From: Acidobacteriota bacterium
GTDB lineage: Bacteria > Acidobacteriota > Vicinamibacteria > Vicinamibacterales > SCN-69-37
DNA length: 20,607 nucleotides
Direction: 5' to 3'
Assembly: GCA_021824055.1 (NCBI GenBank)
Contig: JAKALV010000027.1
Location: 1 to 20,607, forward strand
Shown one piece after another: positions 5,592 through 15,436 of this stretch. Numbering within the stretch: the first letter of the stretch is position 1; each line of letters opens with the position of its first letter. The notes under the pieces were generated by a model. It worked only from the letters and a program-made list of their open reading frames with translations, was not told the origin of the DNA and did not search any database. A program made the position numbers and the translations under genes.

Positions 5592-8024
5592 TCAGTGGCG
5601 GCTCGCGGCGTCGATCAGCTCGGCGCGCGCCGTGCGGAACGCCGGGCTGTTGGCCACGCCGAGAATCAGATCCGACATGCGATAGCCGCGCGGGGCCGCG
5701 GTGCGCACGATGCGGCGGATGGTCGGCATGTCGTAGTACCCCACGCGCCGGCCCACCGCGTACGCCATCAGCATCTCGGTGAAGTGGGTCACCAGCACGT
5801 CGGAGCGCTTCATCAGCGCCTCGCGCAGTTCGGTGGCGCCGCTCAACTTGGTGCCGTCGTAGAGCATGCCCGCGCTGTTGACGGGCACGCCGCGATCCTT
5901 GATGCGCCACGCGCCGGTGACGTCGAAGTGATCGAGCGCCAGCCCGATCGGATCGATGATGTTGTGGCACGAGCTGCACATCGGATTCGCGCGATGCATC
6001 GCCATCTGCTCGGCCACCGAGAGCAGCCGGCCATCCTTCGCCCCTTCGGTCTTTTCCAGCGCCGGCACGTTGGGTGGCGGTGGCGGCGGCGGACTGCCGA
6101 GCAACACCTCCATGACCCACTTTCCGCGCAGCACCGGCGACGTGCGGTTGCCGTGCGACGTCAGCGTGAGGATGCTGCCCTGACCGAGCAGGCCGCGGCG
6201 CGTGTCGTCGGGATACGCGACCTGACGGAACGCCGGCCCGGTCACGCCCGAAATGCCGTAATGCCTGGCGAGCCGCTCGTTGACGAACGTGTAGTTCGCG
6301 GTGAGCAGCTCGAGCATCGGCCGGTCGGCGCGCACCATGTGATCGAAGAGCAACTGCGTCTCGCGCTCCATCGACTTCGCCAGGATCTCGTCGTAGTACG
6401 GGTAGTCGAGCGCGTCCGGCTCCACTTTCGCCAGGTCCTGCAGGCGCAGCCACTCGGACGCGAAGCGCGTGGAGAGCGCCTCGGACCGCGGATCCGCCAG
6501 CATCCGGCGCACCTGCCGCTCGAAGACGGCGGGTTGCGACAGCGTGCCGTTGGCCGCCACGTCGATCAACTGCCGGTCCGGAATCGTGCCCCACAGGAAG
6601 AACGACAGCCGCGACGCGAGGTCGAGATTGCCGATCTTGTAGACGGCGCCCGGCGTGACGCCCGGCGGTGTTTCCTCGACGCGGAAGATGAAGTGCAGGC
6701 TCGACAACACGCCCTGCATCGCTTCGCGGATGCCCGCGTCAAAGCCCTTCGCCGCGCCCTGCTTGTAGAGCGGCATCAACTCCGCGACGTCCTGTGACGT
6801 CGCGGGACGTCGGTACGCTGCGGTCACCAGCCGCTCGATGATCCGTTTGGCGCACGCCGGCTCTTCCGCCTTCGTGGCCGGATGGCAGATCAGCACGTGC
6901 CGGCGCGTCGGGTTGTCCGTCACGCCCATGGCTTCGGCCGGCCCCACGATCGCCAGATTGCGCAGGTGCCCCACCGTCGTCACGCCGTAGCCGATGCCGA
7001 TGTTGGTGTCGGCCAGCGTGTGGTCGATCGGCTTCATGAAGTCGTCTTCTTCGCCCTCGAACTCGCGGAGGAACGTGGCGGCGACGGTGTGCGGACCCGC
7101 GGTGACGAACACCGGATCGGTCTGCACCATCAGGCCGTTCGGCGACGACTCGCTGATCCAGCGGTCGACCTTCACGAGCGCCACGCGCGCGCCGTCGATC
7201 GCCACTTCCATCGTCATGCTGCGCGCCGTGCGGGCGTAGAGCTCGCCCTGCGGCTCGCCGTGCAGCAGCATCTGAAACTTGTATGTGCCGTCGGCGAGGA
7301 AGTTGTGGGTGACCACCGTGCCGCCGCGCGTGCCGAACGGCGCGCCCTCGATGCGGCCTTTCTGCGACATCGTGCGCGGCACGTCGTACGTCGTCGAGCT
7401 CGGGTCGGCCGCCGGATCGCCGATGACCGCGCGGCTCACGTAGGCGGCGGCACGCAGGTAGCCCTGCATCGCCGTGGCCGACGGCATCTGCACGTCCGCG
7501 ATGTTGTCGAAGCCGGCGCTGACGGTGTCGGCCGGCAGATATTCCGCCACGTCGATGTCGATGCCGAACATCGCGCGGATCGCGGCCGAGTACTCCGCGC
7601 GGTTGAGCCGCTGGAACGGCCGGGAGCCCGGGTTCGGCGTCACTTCCGCCGTGTCGAGCGATGTCTCGAGCGCGGTGACGAGCGCCAGGCGCGTGGCCGC
7701 GTCGGGCTGCGGCATGTCACGGGGCGGCATCATGCCGGTGCGCAGCTTCCGCACCATCTTCTCGGCGATGGCGGCGTGATCCGCGGCGTGCGCCACATCG
7801 AACTTGTCGAGCGACAGCTCGGCCGTGTAGTCGCTGTCGTTGTGACAGTCGCGGCAAAACCTTTTAATCGTGTCGTTTGCCGCGTCGTACGACATCGGCG
7901 CCGGCGCCGCCGACACGCGGGCCGCGGGCGCGGGCGTTTCAGGCGGATTCACGGCTGGACTCGCGCGCAAAAACACAACGGCGCACAACAGGCCTACGGC
8001 GAGCGCAGGCACACGCTTTGGCAT
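5592..8024 (-). CDS. DUF1592-type secreted c-type cytochrome-like protein (PSD1/DUF1587/1592/1588/1585)
   Basis: This is an 810-residue exported protein with the domain order typical of the planctomycete-type DUF1592 group. A signal peptide (about 1-24) is followed by a c-type haem motif CRDCH at 57-61, then a DUF1587 segment (FQRLNRAEYSAAIRAMFGID, about 138). Next come the DUF1592 body, the DUF1588 part with NRTSPVLRGKWVMEVLLG before a run of seven prolines, a second haem motif CSSCH at 683-687, and a C-terminal DUF1585 segment (TEMLMAYAVGRRVGYYD). Two haems imply electron transfer outside the cytoplasm. The substrate and partner are unknown. A role in polymer or sulfated-glycan breakdown is often suggested for such gene sets but is not shown by this sequence. 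It is the first gene of the operon with DUF1552 and ankyrin proteins. The ribosome-binding site is weak (GGGGGG about six bases upstream). Confidence 0.94.
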   Translation of the reverse strand: MPKRVPALAVGLLCAVVFLRASPAVNPPETPAPAARVSAAPAPMSYDAANDTIKRFCRDCHNDSDYTAELSLDKFDVAHAADHAAIAEKMVRKLRTGMMPPRDMPQPDAATRLALVTALETSLDTAEVTPNPGSRPFQRLNRAEYSAAIRAMFGIDIDVAEYLPADTVSAGFDNIADVQMPSATAMQGYLRAAAYVSRAVIGDPAADPSSTTYDVPRTMSQKGRIEGAPFGTRGGTVVTHNFLADGTYKFQMLLHGEPQGELYARTARSMTMEVAIDGARVALVKVDRWISESSPNGLMVQTDPVFVTAGPHTVAATFLREFEGEEDDFMKPIDHTLADTNIGIGYGVTTVGHLRNLAIVGPAEAMGVTDNPTRRHVLICHPATKAEEPACAKRIIERLVTAAYRRPATSQDVAELMPLYKQGAAKGFDAGIREAMQGVLSSLHFIFRVEETPPGVTPGAVYKIGNLDLASRLSFFLWGTIPDRQLIDVAANGTLSQPAVFERQVRRMLADPRSEALSTRFASEWLRLQDLAKVEPDALDYPYYDEILAKSMERETQLLFDHMVRADRPMLELLTANYTFVNERLARHYGISGVTGPAFRQVAYPDDTRRGLLGQGSILTLTSHGNRTSPVLRGKWVMEVLLGSPPPPPPPNVPALEKTEGAKDGRLLSVAEQMAMHRANPMCSSCHNIIDPIGLALDHFDVTGAWRIKDRGVPVNSAGMLYDGTKLSGATELREALMKRSDVLVTHFTEMLMAYAVGRRVGYYDMPTIRRIVRTAAPRGYRMSDLILGVANSPAFRTARAELIDAASRH

Positions 8025-8200
8025 TCAGACCCCCCGGGTATTCGGATTCACGGGAAGACTACACCGGGACGGGCCTTCGGTGAAGATAATCCGCGGGTCA
8101 GCCGGCTGCCGCTTCAGGTCGGCCGGTTACTCCCCCTGGGTATCGAATTGGCCGCCCTGCGCGACTCGGCCTTCGGCGCGAAGTGCTGTAGGCTGCCCGC
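8025..8200. promoter_or_regulatory. Divergent promoter region between the DUF1592 operon and GH43 gene
   Basis: No gene is seen here. For the minus-strand operon, a -35-like TTCACC (8084-8079) and -10-like TAGTCT (8061-8056) are separated by 17 bases, which would give a leader of about 25 bases before ATG 8024. For the plus-strand GH43 gene, a -10-like TAGGCT (8189-8194) ends six bases before GTG 8201, as in leaderless transcripts. Both calls come from inspection only. Confidence 0.4.
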
Positions 8201-9193
8201 GTGCGGATCACTCGTCGCGAGTTCAATCGCTGTGCGCTGGCTGCGGGCCTGGTCGCCGCCGCGGATCCGCTTCGTGCCCTGACGGCCGCATCGGGCAACC
8301 CGGTTGTTCCTGGCTGGTACGCCGATCCGGAAGCGCGGATCTTCGAAAACAAGTACTGGATCTTCCCGACGTACTCGGCGCCGTACAACGAGCAGACATT
8401 CTTTGATGCCTTCTCGTCGCCGGACCTGATCACGTGGACCAGGCACGCGCGCATCCTGGACGTCGAGCACATCACGTGGGCCAGGCGCGCGGTGTGGGCG
8501 CCGTCGATCATTCAACACGACGGCTGGTATTACATCTTCTTCGGCGCCAACGATATTCAAAACGATCAGCAGCTCGGCGGCATCGGCGTGGCGCGCGCGA
8601 AACACCCGGCGGGCCCATTCGAGGATCATCTGGGACGACCGCTGGTGGACGCGTTCCACAACGGCGCGCAGCCCATCGATCCCTTCGTGTTCCGCGACGA
8701 TGACGGCGCGCACTATCTGATCTACGGCGGATGGAAGCACTGCAACGTCGCGAAGCTGAACGCGGACTTCACCGGCTTCGTGCCGTTCGCCGACGGCACG
8801 ACGTTCAAGGAGATCACGCCGGCCGGTTACGTCGAAGGCTCGTGGATGTTCAAGAAGGACGGGAAGTACTACTTCATGTGGTCCGAAGGCGGATGGACGG
8901 GCCCGAACTATGCGGTCGCCTACGCGATTGGCGCGTCGCCGCTCGGCCCGTTCGAGCGGGCCGGCAAGATCCTGCAGCAGGACCCCAATGTCGCCACGGG
9001 CGCCGGCCACCACTCCGTGCTGCACGCCCCTTCCGGCAAGCGGTACATCGTGTATCACCGGCGGCCGCTCGGCGAGACCGACCGCAACCACCGCGTGGTG
9101 TGCATCGACGAAATGCGTTTCGGCGCCACCGGCGCCATCCTGCCTGTGGTGATCACCATGGACGGCGTGGCCGCCGATCCCATCCGGCCGTAG
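8201..9193 (+). CDS. Tat-exported glycoside hydrolase family 43 protein
   Basis: This is a 330-residue five-bladed beta-propeller glycosidase of the GH43 type, which usually removes arabinose or xylose from plant polysaccharides. The N-terminus has a twin-arginine signal (TRREFNRCALAAGLVAA, residues 4-20), so export is likely. Candidate catalytic residues sit in the expected order. D42 in GWYADPEARIF would be the base, D160 in QPIDPFVFRDDDG the pKa-modulating Asp, and E212 in GYVEGSWMFKKDGKYYFMWS the acid. Further propeller strands (APSIIQHDGWYYIFFGAN, KRYIVYHRRP) support the fold. Length is short for GH43, with no extra carbohydrate-binding domain. GTG 8201 begins right before the Tat motif and has no Shine-Dalgarno site. 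The subfamily and substrate cannot be set by eye. A REP-like hairpin follows at 9213. Confidence 0.9.
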   Translation: MRITRREFNRCALAAGLVAAADPLRALTAASGNPVVPGWYADPEARIFENKYWIFPTYSAPYNEQTFFDAFSSPDLITWTRHARILDVEHITWARRAVWAPSIIQHDGWYYIFFGANDIQNDQQLGGIGVARAKHPAGPFEDHLGRPLVDAFHNGAQPIDPFVFRDDDGAHYLIYGGWKHCNVAKLNADFTGFVPFADGTTFKEITPAGYVEGSWMFKKDGKYYFMWSEGGWTGPNYAVAYAIGASPLGPFERAGKILQQDPNVATGAGHHSVLHAPSGKRYIVYHRRPLGETDRNHRVVCIDEMRFGATGAILPVVITMDGVAADPIRP

Positions 9194-9212
9194 CCACGCA
9201 GGCCGAGCGCAC

Positions 9213-9236
9213 GTAGGGCCGAGCTTTAGCTCGGCC
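9213..9236 (+). repeat. REP-like hairpin, copy 3, between GH43 and prfC
   Basis: GTAG (9213-9216) is followed by the arms GGCCGAGCT (9217-9225) and AGCTCGGCC (9228-9236) around TT. A partial copy (GGCCGAGCG) lies just upstream at 9201. Together they occupy most of the 74-base gap and end 31 bases before the prfC start, so the hairpin may terminate GH43 transcripts. A -10-like TAAGAT (9251-9256) between the hairpin and ATG 9268 could serve prfC. Confidence 0.88.
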
Positions 9237-9267
9237 AATACCTCTCGAAGTAAGATCAAGTGTTTCC

Positions 9268-10874
<1,607 letters not shown>

Positions 10875-10875
<1 letters not shown>

Positions 10876-10990
10876 TACGGGGTCAGAGCCCTTTTCCACA
10901 GGTTTCCACAAAGAAGGGACAGGGGTCCTCTGAAGTGGACCCCTGTCCCTCAATTGTGGAAACCTGTGGAAAAGGGCTCTGACCCCCTAC
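10875..10990. repeat. 116-base near-perfect palindrome filling the prfC to membrane-protein gap
   Basis: The left arm (10875-10928) and right arm (10937-10990) match as inverted repeats at 50 of 54 positions around an 8-base centre (TCTGAAGT). Blocks inside each arm include GGGGTCAGAGCCC, TTTCCACAGGTTTCCACA and GGGACAGGGGTCC. The outer end reads GTAG on the minus strand and GTAC on the plus strand, recalling the GTAG head of REP elements. The palindrome begins on the last base of the prfC stop codon and ends immediately before the ATG of the next gene. It is probably a small mobile element that cannot move by itself (MITE or REPIN type). Its RNA would fold into a very stable stem. Confidence 0.92.
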
Positions 10991-11827
10991 ATGTCTGAAT
11001 CTCCCTGCTGGTGGCAATGGCCAACCATTCTCTCGCTGGATGCCCCGGCGGTGAGCCTGCTCTGGCAGGCGCTGCTCGCGCGCGTCGCGGCGGTGCCGCT
11101 CAGGTGGCCGCAGGTCTCGGTCCTCGGCGCGTCGGTCTGGCTCGCTTACGCCGCTGATCGCTGGATTGAGGGCCGGCGCCTGGATTGGCGGGACGTGCGG
11201 ACGCAACGCCTGCACTTCTATCAGCGTCGCCGCCGGCCCGTGGCGATGATCTGGCTGGTCATCTTCGCAGCCGACGTGGGCGTGGCGTTCACGCAGTTGT
11301 CATGGCGCGAGCTGGCGTCGGGCGCGCTGCTGCTCGCGCTCGTGCTTGTGTACCTGCTGTCCCACCAGCTCGTGCATCGCCATCTGCGATGGCGGGTGCC
11401 CAAGGAACTGTGCGTCGCCGCCCTGCTGACCGGCGGCGTGTGGCTGTTCCTGATGCCGACACGGCAGGCGAGCGACCTGACCACCGCGATGGTGCTGTTC
11501 GCGTTGCTGTGCTTCACCAACTGCGCGCTGATTTCGCGGTGGGAGCGCGACGTGGACCTGGCGCATGGGCAACGGTCGCTGGCGCTGGACGCGAGCGAGA
11601 ACGCGTGGGTGATCCGGCAGTTTCCGTTGATGATCGCCGTCCTGGCCGTGGCCGTCTCGGCTGCGAACGACCCGCCACTCCGCGTGGCGGGCGCGTGCGC
11701 GCTCGCCAGCGCCATGCTGTTGGCTGTGGTTGACCAGTTCGAGCCGCGCATGGGCTGGCGGGCGGCGCGCGTGCTGGCCGATGTGGTGTTGATGACGCCG
11801 GCTATCGCGCTGTTGTGGATCAAGTGA
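10991..11827 (+). CDS. Multi-pass membrane protein, possibly UbiA-like
   Basis: I do not recognise a firmly named family. The 278-residue product is strongly hydrophobic with about seven to eight membrane segments. An early motif, VWLAYAADRWIEGRRL (about residues 49-64), resembles the Asp-rich first motif of UbiA-type prenyltransferases (NDxxDxxxD). A later ISRWERDVDLAHGQRSLALD could be the second. Both are weak, so a prenyltransferase-like role is only a possibility. ATG 10991 follows the palindrome directly, with no space for a normal ribosome-binding site outside it. No better in-frame start is seen nearby. It is the first gene of a six-gene operon, and its TGA overlaps the GTG of the next gene (GTGA). 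Confidence 0.8.
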   Translation: MSESPCWWQWPTILSLDAPAVSLLWQALLARVAAVPLRWPQVSVLGASVWLAYAADRWIEGRRLDWRDVRTQRLHFYQRRRRPVAMIWLVIFAADVGVAFTQLSWRELASGALLLALVLVYLLSHQLVHRHLRWRVPKELCVAALLTGGVWLFLMPTRQASDLTTAMVLFALLCFTNCALISRWERDVDLAHGQRSLALDASENAWVIRQFPLMIAVLAVAVSAANDPPLRVAGACALASAMLLAVVDQFEPRMGWRAARVLADVVLMTPAIALLWIK

Positions 11828-12471
11828 CGGCCGGCTTTGACGGCGTGGCCAGGGTCTACCGGTTCCTCGAATATGCTGCGTTCGGCCGCACGCTGCAGCG
11901 AGCCCGCGTCGCGTTCACTGATCGGCTCACCGGCTGCCAGAGCGTGCTGATCCTCGGCGAAGGCGACGGCCGGTTTCTCGCGGACCTGGCGCGGCGCCTG
12001 CCGGCCTCGCGGATGCATTGCGTGGATGCCAGCGAGGCCATGCTGACGCTGGCGGCGCGGCGGTTGAGCGTCGCGGATCGCACGCGCATCACCTTCGAAC
12101 GCGCCGACGCGCGCGCGCTCGATCTCGGCGCGCGCACCTACGATGCTGTCGTCACCCTCTTCTTTCTGGATTGTTTTTCCACCGAGCAGGTCGAGGCGCT
12201 GGTCGCGCGCGTGTCGGCGCGCCTGCGGCCGGGCGCGCCCTGGCTCTTTGCCGACTTCGCCATCCCACCTCGCGGGCCGGCGCGCTGGCAGGCGCGCGTG
12301 ATTGTCGGCGGACTGTATACGTTCTTCCGCTGGCGGACCGGCATCGTGGCACGCGAACTGCCGGCATCCGAGCGCGCGTTGCAGCGCGCGGGGCTGACGC
12401 TTGCCGGCGAGCGCGAATTTCGCCTCGGTTTGGTGCGCAGCGCGGTGTACGCAGTCCCGGCGCACTCGTGA
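11824..12471 (+). CDS. Class I SAM-dependent methyltransferase (UbiE/Methyltransf_11-like)
   Basis: This protein transfers a methyl group from S-adenosylmethionine to an unknown acceptor. The 215-residue product has the SAM-binding motif I VLILGEGDGRFLADL at about residues 41-55. The acidic end of beta 2 (MHCVDAS) is visible, then a motif II-like segment (YDAVVTLFFLDCF) and the post-motif RLRPGAPWLFADF. The opening FDGVARVYRFLEYAAFG resembles lipid- and quinone-type methyltransferases, which would suit the neighbouring UbiA-like membrane protein. GTG 11824 is chosen because it forms a GTGA overlap with the previous stop. GTG 11815 would add three residues. The acceptor is not evident from the sequence. 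Confidence 0.88.
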   Translation: MTAGFDGVARVYRFLEYAAFGRTLQRARVAFTDRLTGCQSVLILGEGDGRFLADLARRLPASRMHCVDASEAMLTLAARRLSVADRTRITFERADARALDLGARTYDAVVTLFFLDCFSTEQVEALVARVSARLRPGAPWLFADFAIPPRGPARWQARVIVGGLYTFFRWRTGIVARELPASERALQRAGLTLAGEREFRLGLVRSAVYAVPAHS

Positions 12472-12484
12472 TCGAATAGAGCCT

Positions 12485-13165
12485 GTGCCAGCGCCGGAAC
12501 AGAGTTTTTCGCCGTCCGCCAAGGGACGACTGACGACGCATGACCGTGGGCGATTCGCCGGCGACACGCTGTTCGACCGCATCGGCCGCGCGGTCTGCGA
12601 GGCCGGCTGCCTGCCCCGCAAGGAACTCTACGAAGCGTGGGAGACCGCGCGACGCGTGCGGCGTCTCTTCCGCGGCGGCCGCGTCGTCGATCTGGCCGGC
12701 GGCCACGGACTGCTCGCCCAGATCCTGTTGCTGCTCGACGACACGTCGCCGTACGCCGTGGTCGTCGATCCCGTCATCCCGCCGTCGGCCGCCAGACTCC
12801 ACGCGGCGATGCTGGCCGCGTGGCCGAGGCTCGACCGCCGCGTGAAGTTCCGCGAGGCCGCGATCGACGATGTGGCGCTGGAGCCGGTTGATGTGGTGGT
12901 GTCGTGCCACGCGTGCGGCGGACTCACGGACGAGATCCTTGATCGCGCCACGTTCGTGCGCGCGCGCGTGGCCGTGTTGCCGTGCTGTCACGATCTTCGC
13001 GCTGGCGACACCGGCAGTCTCACCGGCTGGGTCGATGGCGCGCTGGCAATTGACATCAGGCGGGCCGAGCGATTGCGCCAACACAACTTTCAGGTGTGGA
13101 CGCAGACGATCCCGTTGGACATCACACCCAAGAACCGCCTGTTGATGGGTGCGCCGACGCCGTGA
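12485..13165 (+). CDS. Methyltransferase of the Methyltransf_32-like group
   Basis: This is a second SAM-binding protein, 226 residues from GTG 12485, different in type from the one before it. A glycine-rich loop, VVDLAGGHGLLAQILLLL (about residues 66-83), is motif I. VVVDPVIPPSA follows as the beta-2 region. The segments VVSCHACGGLTDEIL (about 139-153) and VAVLPCCHD (about 163-171) are reminiscent of the GSTCD/TRM13-like Methyltransf_32 group, where paired cysteines and His occur. The acceptor is unknown; RNA is possible by family analogy. The start lies 13 bases after the previous stop, and the end overlaps the MFS gene by a GTGA. An upstream ATG at 12401 is rejected because it would overlap the previous gene by 70 bases. 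Confidence 0.8.
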   Translation: MPAPEQSFSPSAKGRLTTHDRGRFAGDTLFDRIGRAVCEAGCLPRKELYEAWETARRVRRLFRGGRVVDLAGGHGLLAQILLLLDDTSPYAVVVDPVIPPSAARLHAAMLAAWPRLDRRVKFREAAIDDVALEPVDVVVSCHACGGLTDEILDRATFVRARVAVLPCCHDLRAGDTGSLTGWVDGALAIDIRRAERLRQHNFQVWTQTIPLDITPKNRLLMGAPTP

Positions 13166-14358
13166 CGTCGAACAGACCGCAACGAACGGTTCTCACGGTT
13201 CTCATCGGCCTCGGCCTCAGCCACATGGTCAACGACATGTTGCAGTCGCTGCTGCCGGCGCTGTACCCGATGCTGAAGGGCGCCTATGCGCTCAGCTTCT
13301 GGCAGATCGGCCTGATCACCCTCACCAATCAAGTCACGTCGTCTCTGCTGCAGCCGGTCGTCGGGTACTACACCGACCGTCATCCGAAGCCGTACTCGCT
13401 GGCGTTCGGCATGGGGTTCACGTTGACCGGATTGCTGCTGCTCTCGACGGCCGCGACGTATCCGTGGCTGCTGGCCGCCGCCGCGCTGGTCGGCGTCGGA
13501 TCGTCGATCTTTCATCCCGAGTCGTCGCGCCTGGCCCGCATCGCGTCGGGCGGCAAGCACGGCCTGGCCCAGTCGATGTTTCAGACCGGCGGCAATTTCG
13601 GGTCGTCGCTCGGACCGTTGCTCGCGGCTTTCGTCGTGCTGCCGCGCGGGCAGGGGAGCGTGGCGTGGTTTTCGTTGGTGGCGCTGGCAGGCATCATTCT
13701 GCTGGCGCGCATCGGCCGGTGGTACCAATCGATTGGCATGCCGCGCCCGCATGTTCGGCGCCCGGCCGGCGATGTTTCACCGCCGCGCGCGCACGTGCAG
13801 CGCACGCTGGCCATTCTGCTCGTGCTGGTGTTTTCGAAGTATGTCTACATCACCAGCATCGTCAGCTACTACATGTTCTTTCTGATCCAGCGCTTCGGAC
13901 TGTCGATTGAGAGCGCGCAGTTCCATTTGTTCGCGTTTCTGGGCGCCGTGGCGGCCGGCACGTTCATGGGGGGACCGATCGGCGATCGGTTCGGCCGCAA
14001 ACCCGTGATCCTCGCGTCGATTGCCGGCGTGCTGCCGTTCGCCATGGTTCTGCCGTACGCGAACCTGTTCTGGACCACGGTGTTGAGCGTGATCATCGGG
14101 CTCGTCCTGTCGTCCGCGTTCTCCGCCATCCTGGTGTTCGCGCAGGAGCTCGTGCCGCACCGCGTCGGCCTGGTCTCGGGGCTGTTCTTCGGCTTTGCGT
14201 TCGGCGTGGCCGGCGCCGGCGCGGCCGCGCTGGGCGTGCTGGCGGACCATACCAGCATCACGTTTGTCTACAAGGTGTGCGCGTTCCTGCCCGCGGTCGG
14301 CCTGCTGGCGGTGTGGCTGCCGAATACGCGGCCGCACTACAATGCGAGCCAACCATGA
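13162..14358 (+). CDS. MFS transporter, Fsr (fosmidomycin resistance) type
   Basis: This is a 398-residue secondary transporter of the major facilitator superfamily with about twelve membrane helices. The opening GLGLSHMVNDMLQSLLPALYPML, and the loop GYYTDRHPKPYSLAFGMGF at the helix 2-3 junction, are characteristic of Fsr-like exporters. The second half repeats the loop motif as GGPIGDRFGRKPVILAS. SSIFHPESSRLAR in helix 4 and QTGGNFGSSLGP in helix 5 also fit. It probably exports a small molecule using the proton gradient. The substrate is not given by the sequence, and fosmidomycin is only the name-giving case. GTG 13162 overlaps the previous stop (GTGA), and its own TGA overlaps the next ATG (ATGA). 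It sits in the middle of the six-gene operon. Confidence 0.93.
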   Translation: MTSNRPQRTVLTVLIGLGLSHMVNDMLQSLLPALYPMLKGAYALSFWQIGLITLTNQVTSSLLQPVVGYYTDRHPKPYSLAFGMGFTLTGLLLLSTAATYPWLLAAAALVGVGSSIFHPESSRLARIASGGKHGLAQSMFQTGGNFGSSLGPLLAAFVVLPRGQGSVAWFSLVALAGIILLARIGRWYQSIGMPRPHVRRPAGDVSPPRAHVQRTLAILLVLVFSKYVYITSIVSYYMFFLIQRFGLSIESAQFHLFAFLGAVAAGTFMGGPIGDRFGRKPVILASIAGVLPFAMVLPYANLFWTTVLSVIIGLVLSSAFSAILVFAQELVPHRVGLVSGLFFGFAFGVAGAGAAALGVLADHTSITFVYKVCAFLPAVGLLAVWLPNTRPHYNASQP

Positions 14359-14963
14359 GAGTCGCGATCGTCGGAGGACCGGGTGTCGGCAAGAGCACGC
14401 TCGTACGCCAGCTCGGCGACCTGTACCATAACGGCGCGTACGGCGAAGGCGAGCAGGGCGTGTGGGATCCGCGCGTGCTCGAGGACATCGAGGCCGGCCG
14501 CAATCCGGTGGACGTGACGCGCTACTTCGCCGACCTCTACGACGCGAACTATCGCGATGCCGCCACGCACGACGGGCCGGACAAGGTCATTCTGTTTGAG
14601 GGCGCGCGCATCACCCTCGAGGCGCACATCGCGGAATACCCGGCGCAGTATCACGCCGCGCTGCGCGAGGTGGTGTCGATCGGGAATGCGTGGCATCCGG
14701 ATCGCGTCATCGTGCTGACATCCAGCACGGATACGATCGAAAAACACATCCGCCACCGCAATCGGCCGTACGAGAACGTCGAGCAGATGGTGCATCGCTT
14801 CCGCCTGATCGACGCGGAGTTCCGCCGGCTGGCGCCGCAGTATCCAGAGGCCGTCATGGTCGATCGCGATCACAAGGAATTCCACGATCGCGCCGGCCTG
14901 CTGGCGATCATCGCCGCCGCCGGCCTGCCGCCGTTCATAGAGATACCGTACCGGAGAGACTGA
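14355..14963 (+). CDS. P-loop NTPase resembling deoxynucleoside kinase
   Basis: This is a 202-residue ATP-binding protein. The Walker A loop GGPGVGKST is at residues 7-15 of a start that leaves almost nothing before the first beta strand. A second acidic strand, KVILFEGARI (about residues 78-87), could be the catalytic Glu/Arg region. The later IEKHIRHRNRPYENVEQM (about 131-148) looks like the Arg-rich lid of deoxynucleoside kinases (RxxxR followed by E). A nucleoside or nucleotide kinase role is therefore likely, though an AAA-type or adenylate-kinase-like protein cannot be excluded. ATG 14355 overlaps the MFS stop (ATGA). The end overlaps the EVE gene by one base (TGATG). A longer reading from 14277 is rejected because it would run through the MFS gene. 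Confidence 0.8.
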   Translation: MRVAIVGGPGVGKSTLVRQLGDLYHNGAYGEGEQGVWDPRVLEDIEAGRNPVDVTRYFADLYDANYRDAATHDGPDKVILFEGARITLEAHIAEYPAQYHAALREVVSIGNAWHPDRVIVLTSSTDTIEKHIRHRNRPYENVEQMVHRFRLIDAEFRRLAPQYPEAVMVDRDHKEFHDRAGLLAIIAAAGLPPFIEIPYRRD

Positions 14964-15436
14964 TGGCCACGCGTTACTGGTTGATGAAGTGCGAGCCGGC
15001 CGCCTACACGATTGACGACCTCGAGCGCGACGGCTCGACCAGCTGGGAGGGCGTGCGCAACTACAAGGCGCGCAACTACATGCGCGACGACATGCAGCTG
15101 GGCGACGCGGTGCTGTTCTACGCGTCGAACGCCGAGCCGTCGGGCGTGACCGGCCTCGCGAAGATCGTCAAGACCGGCTATCCGGACGCGTCAGCGTTCA
15201 ACAGGAAGAGCCACTACTACGACGAAGACTCGGACAAGGCCAAGCCCACGTGGTTCATGGTCGACATTGGCTTCGTGAAGAACTTTCACGGCACGGTGTC
15301 ACTCGAGACACTGAAATCGACAAGAGGCCTCGAGAAGATGATGGTCACAGAGAAGGGCAGCCGCCTGTCGGTGCAGCCCGTGACAAAAACCGAGTTTAAG
15401 ATCGTGCTCAAGCTGGCGAAAAGCGTCCGAACGTAG
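14963..15436 (+). CDS. EVE domain-containing protein
   Basis: This is a 157-residue protein consisting of a single EVE domain, a PUA-like fold that reads modified bases in DNA or RNA. Its best known relative is human THYN1. Typical features are RYWLMKCEPAAYTIDDLERD at the N-terminus, then TSWEGVRNYKARNYMRDDM and GDAVLFYASNAEPSGVTGLAKIV. The aromatic residues in WEGVRNYQAR-type segments line the base pocket in known structures. ATG 14963 overlaps the preceding TGA by one base and is served by a GGAGAG site at 14953-14958. The TAG stop (15434-15436) lies inside the GTAG head of a REP-like repeat. It is the last gene of the six-gene operon. Beside two methyltransferases and a nucleoside-kinase-like protein, a link to modified nucleotides is possible but unproven. 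Confidence 0.95.
   Translation: MATRYWLMKCEPAAYTIDDLERDGSTSWEGVRNYKARNYMRDDMQLGDAVLFYASNAEPSGVTGLAKIVKTGYPDASAFNRKSHYYDEDSDKAKPTWFMVDIGFVKNFHGTVSLETLKSTRGLEKMMVTEKGSRLSVQPVTKTEFKIVLKLAKSVRT

Noticed and set aside
8114..9259. A 381-residue minus-strand frame opposite GH43
   Set aside because: The plus-strand reading has a Tat signal and GH43 catalytic motifs in order, while the minus-strand reading shows no domain.
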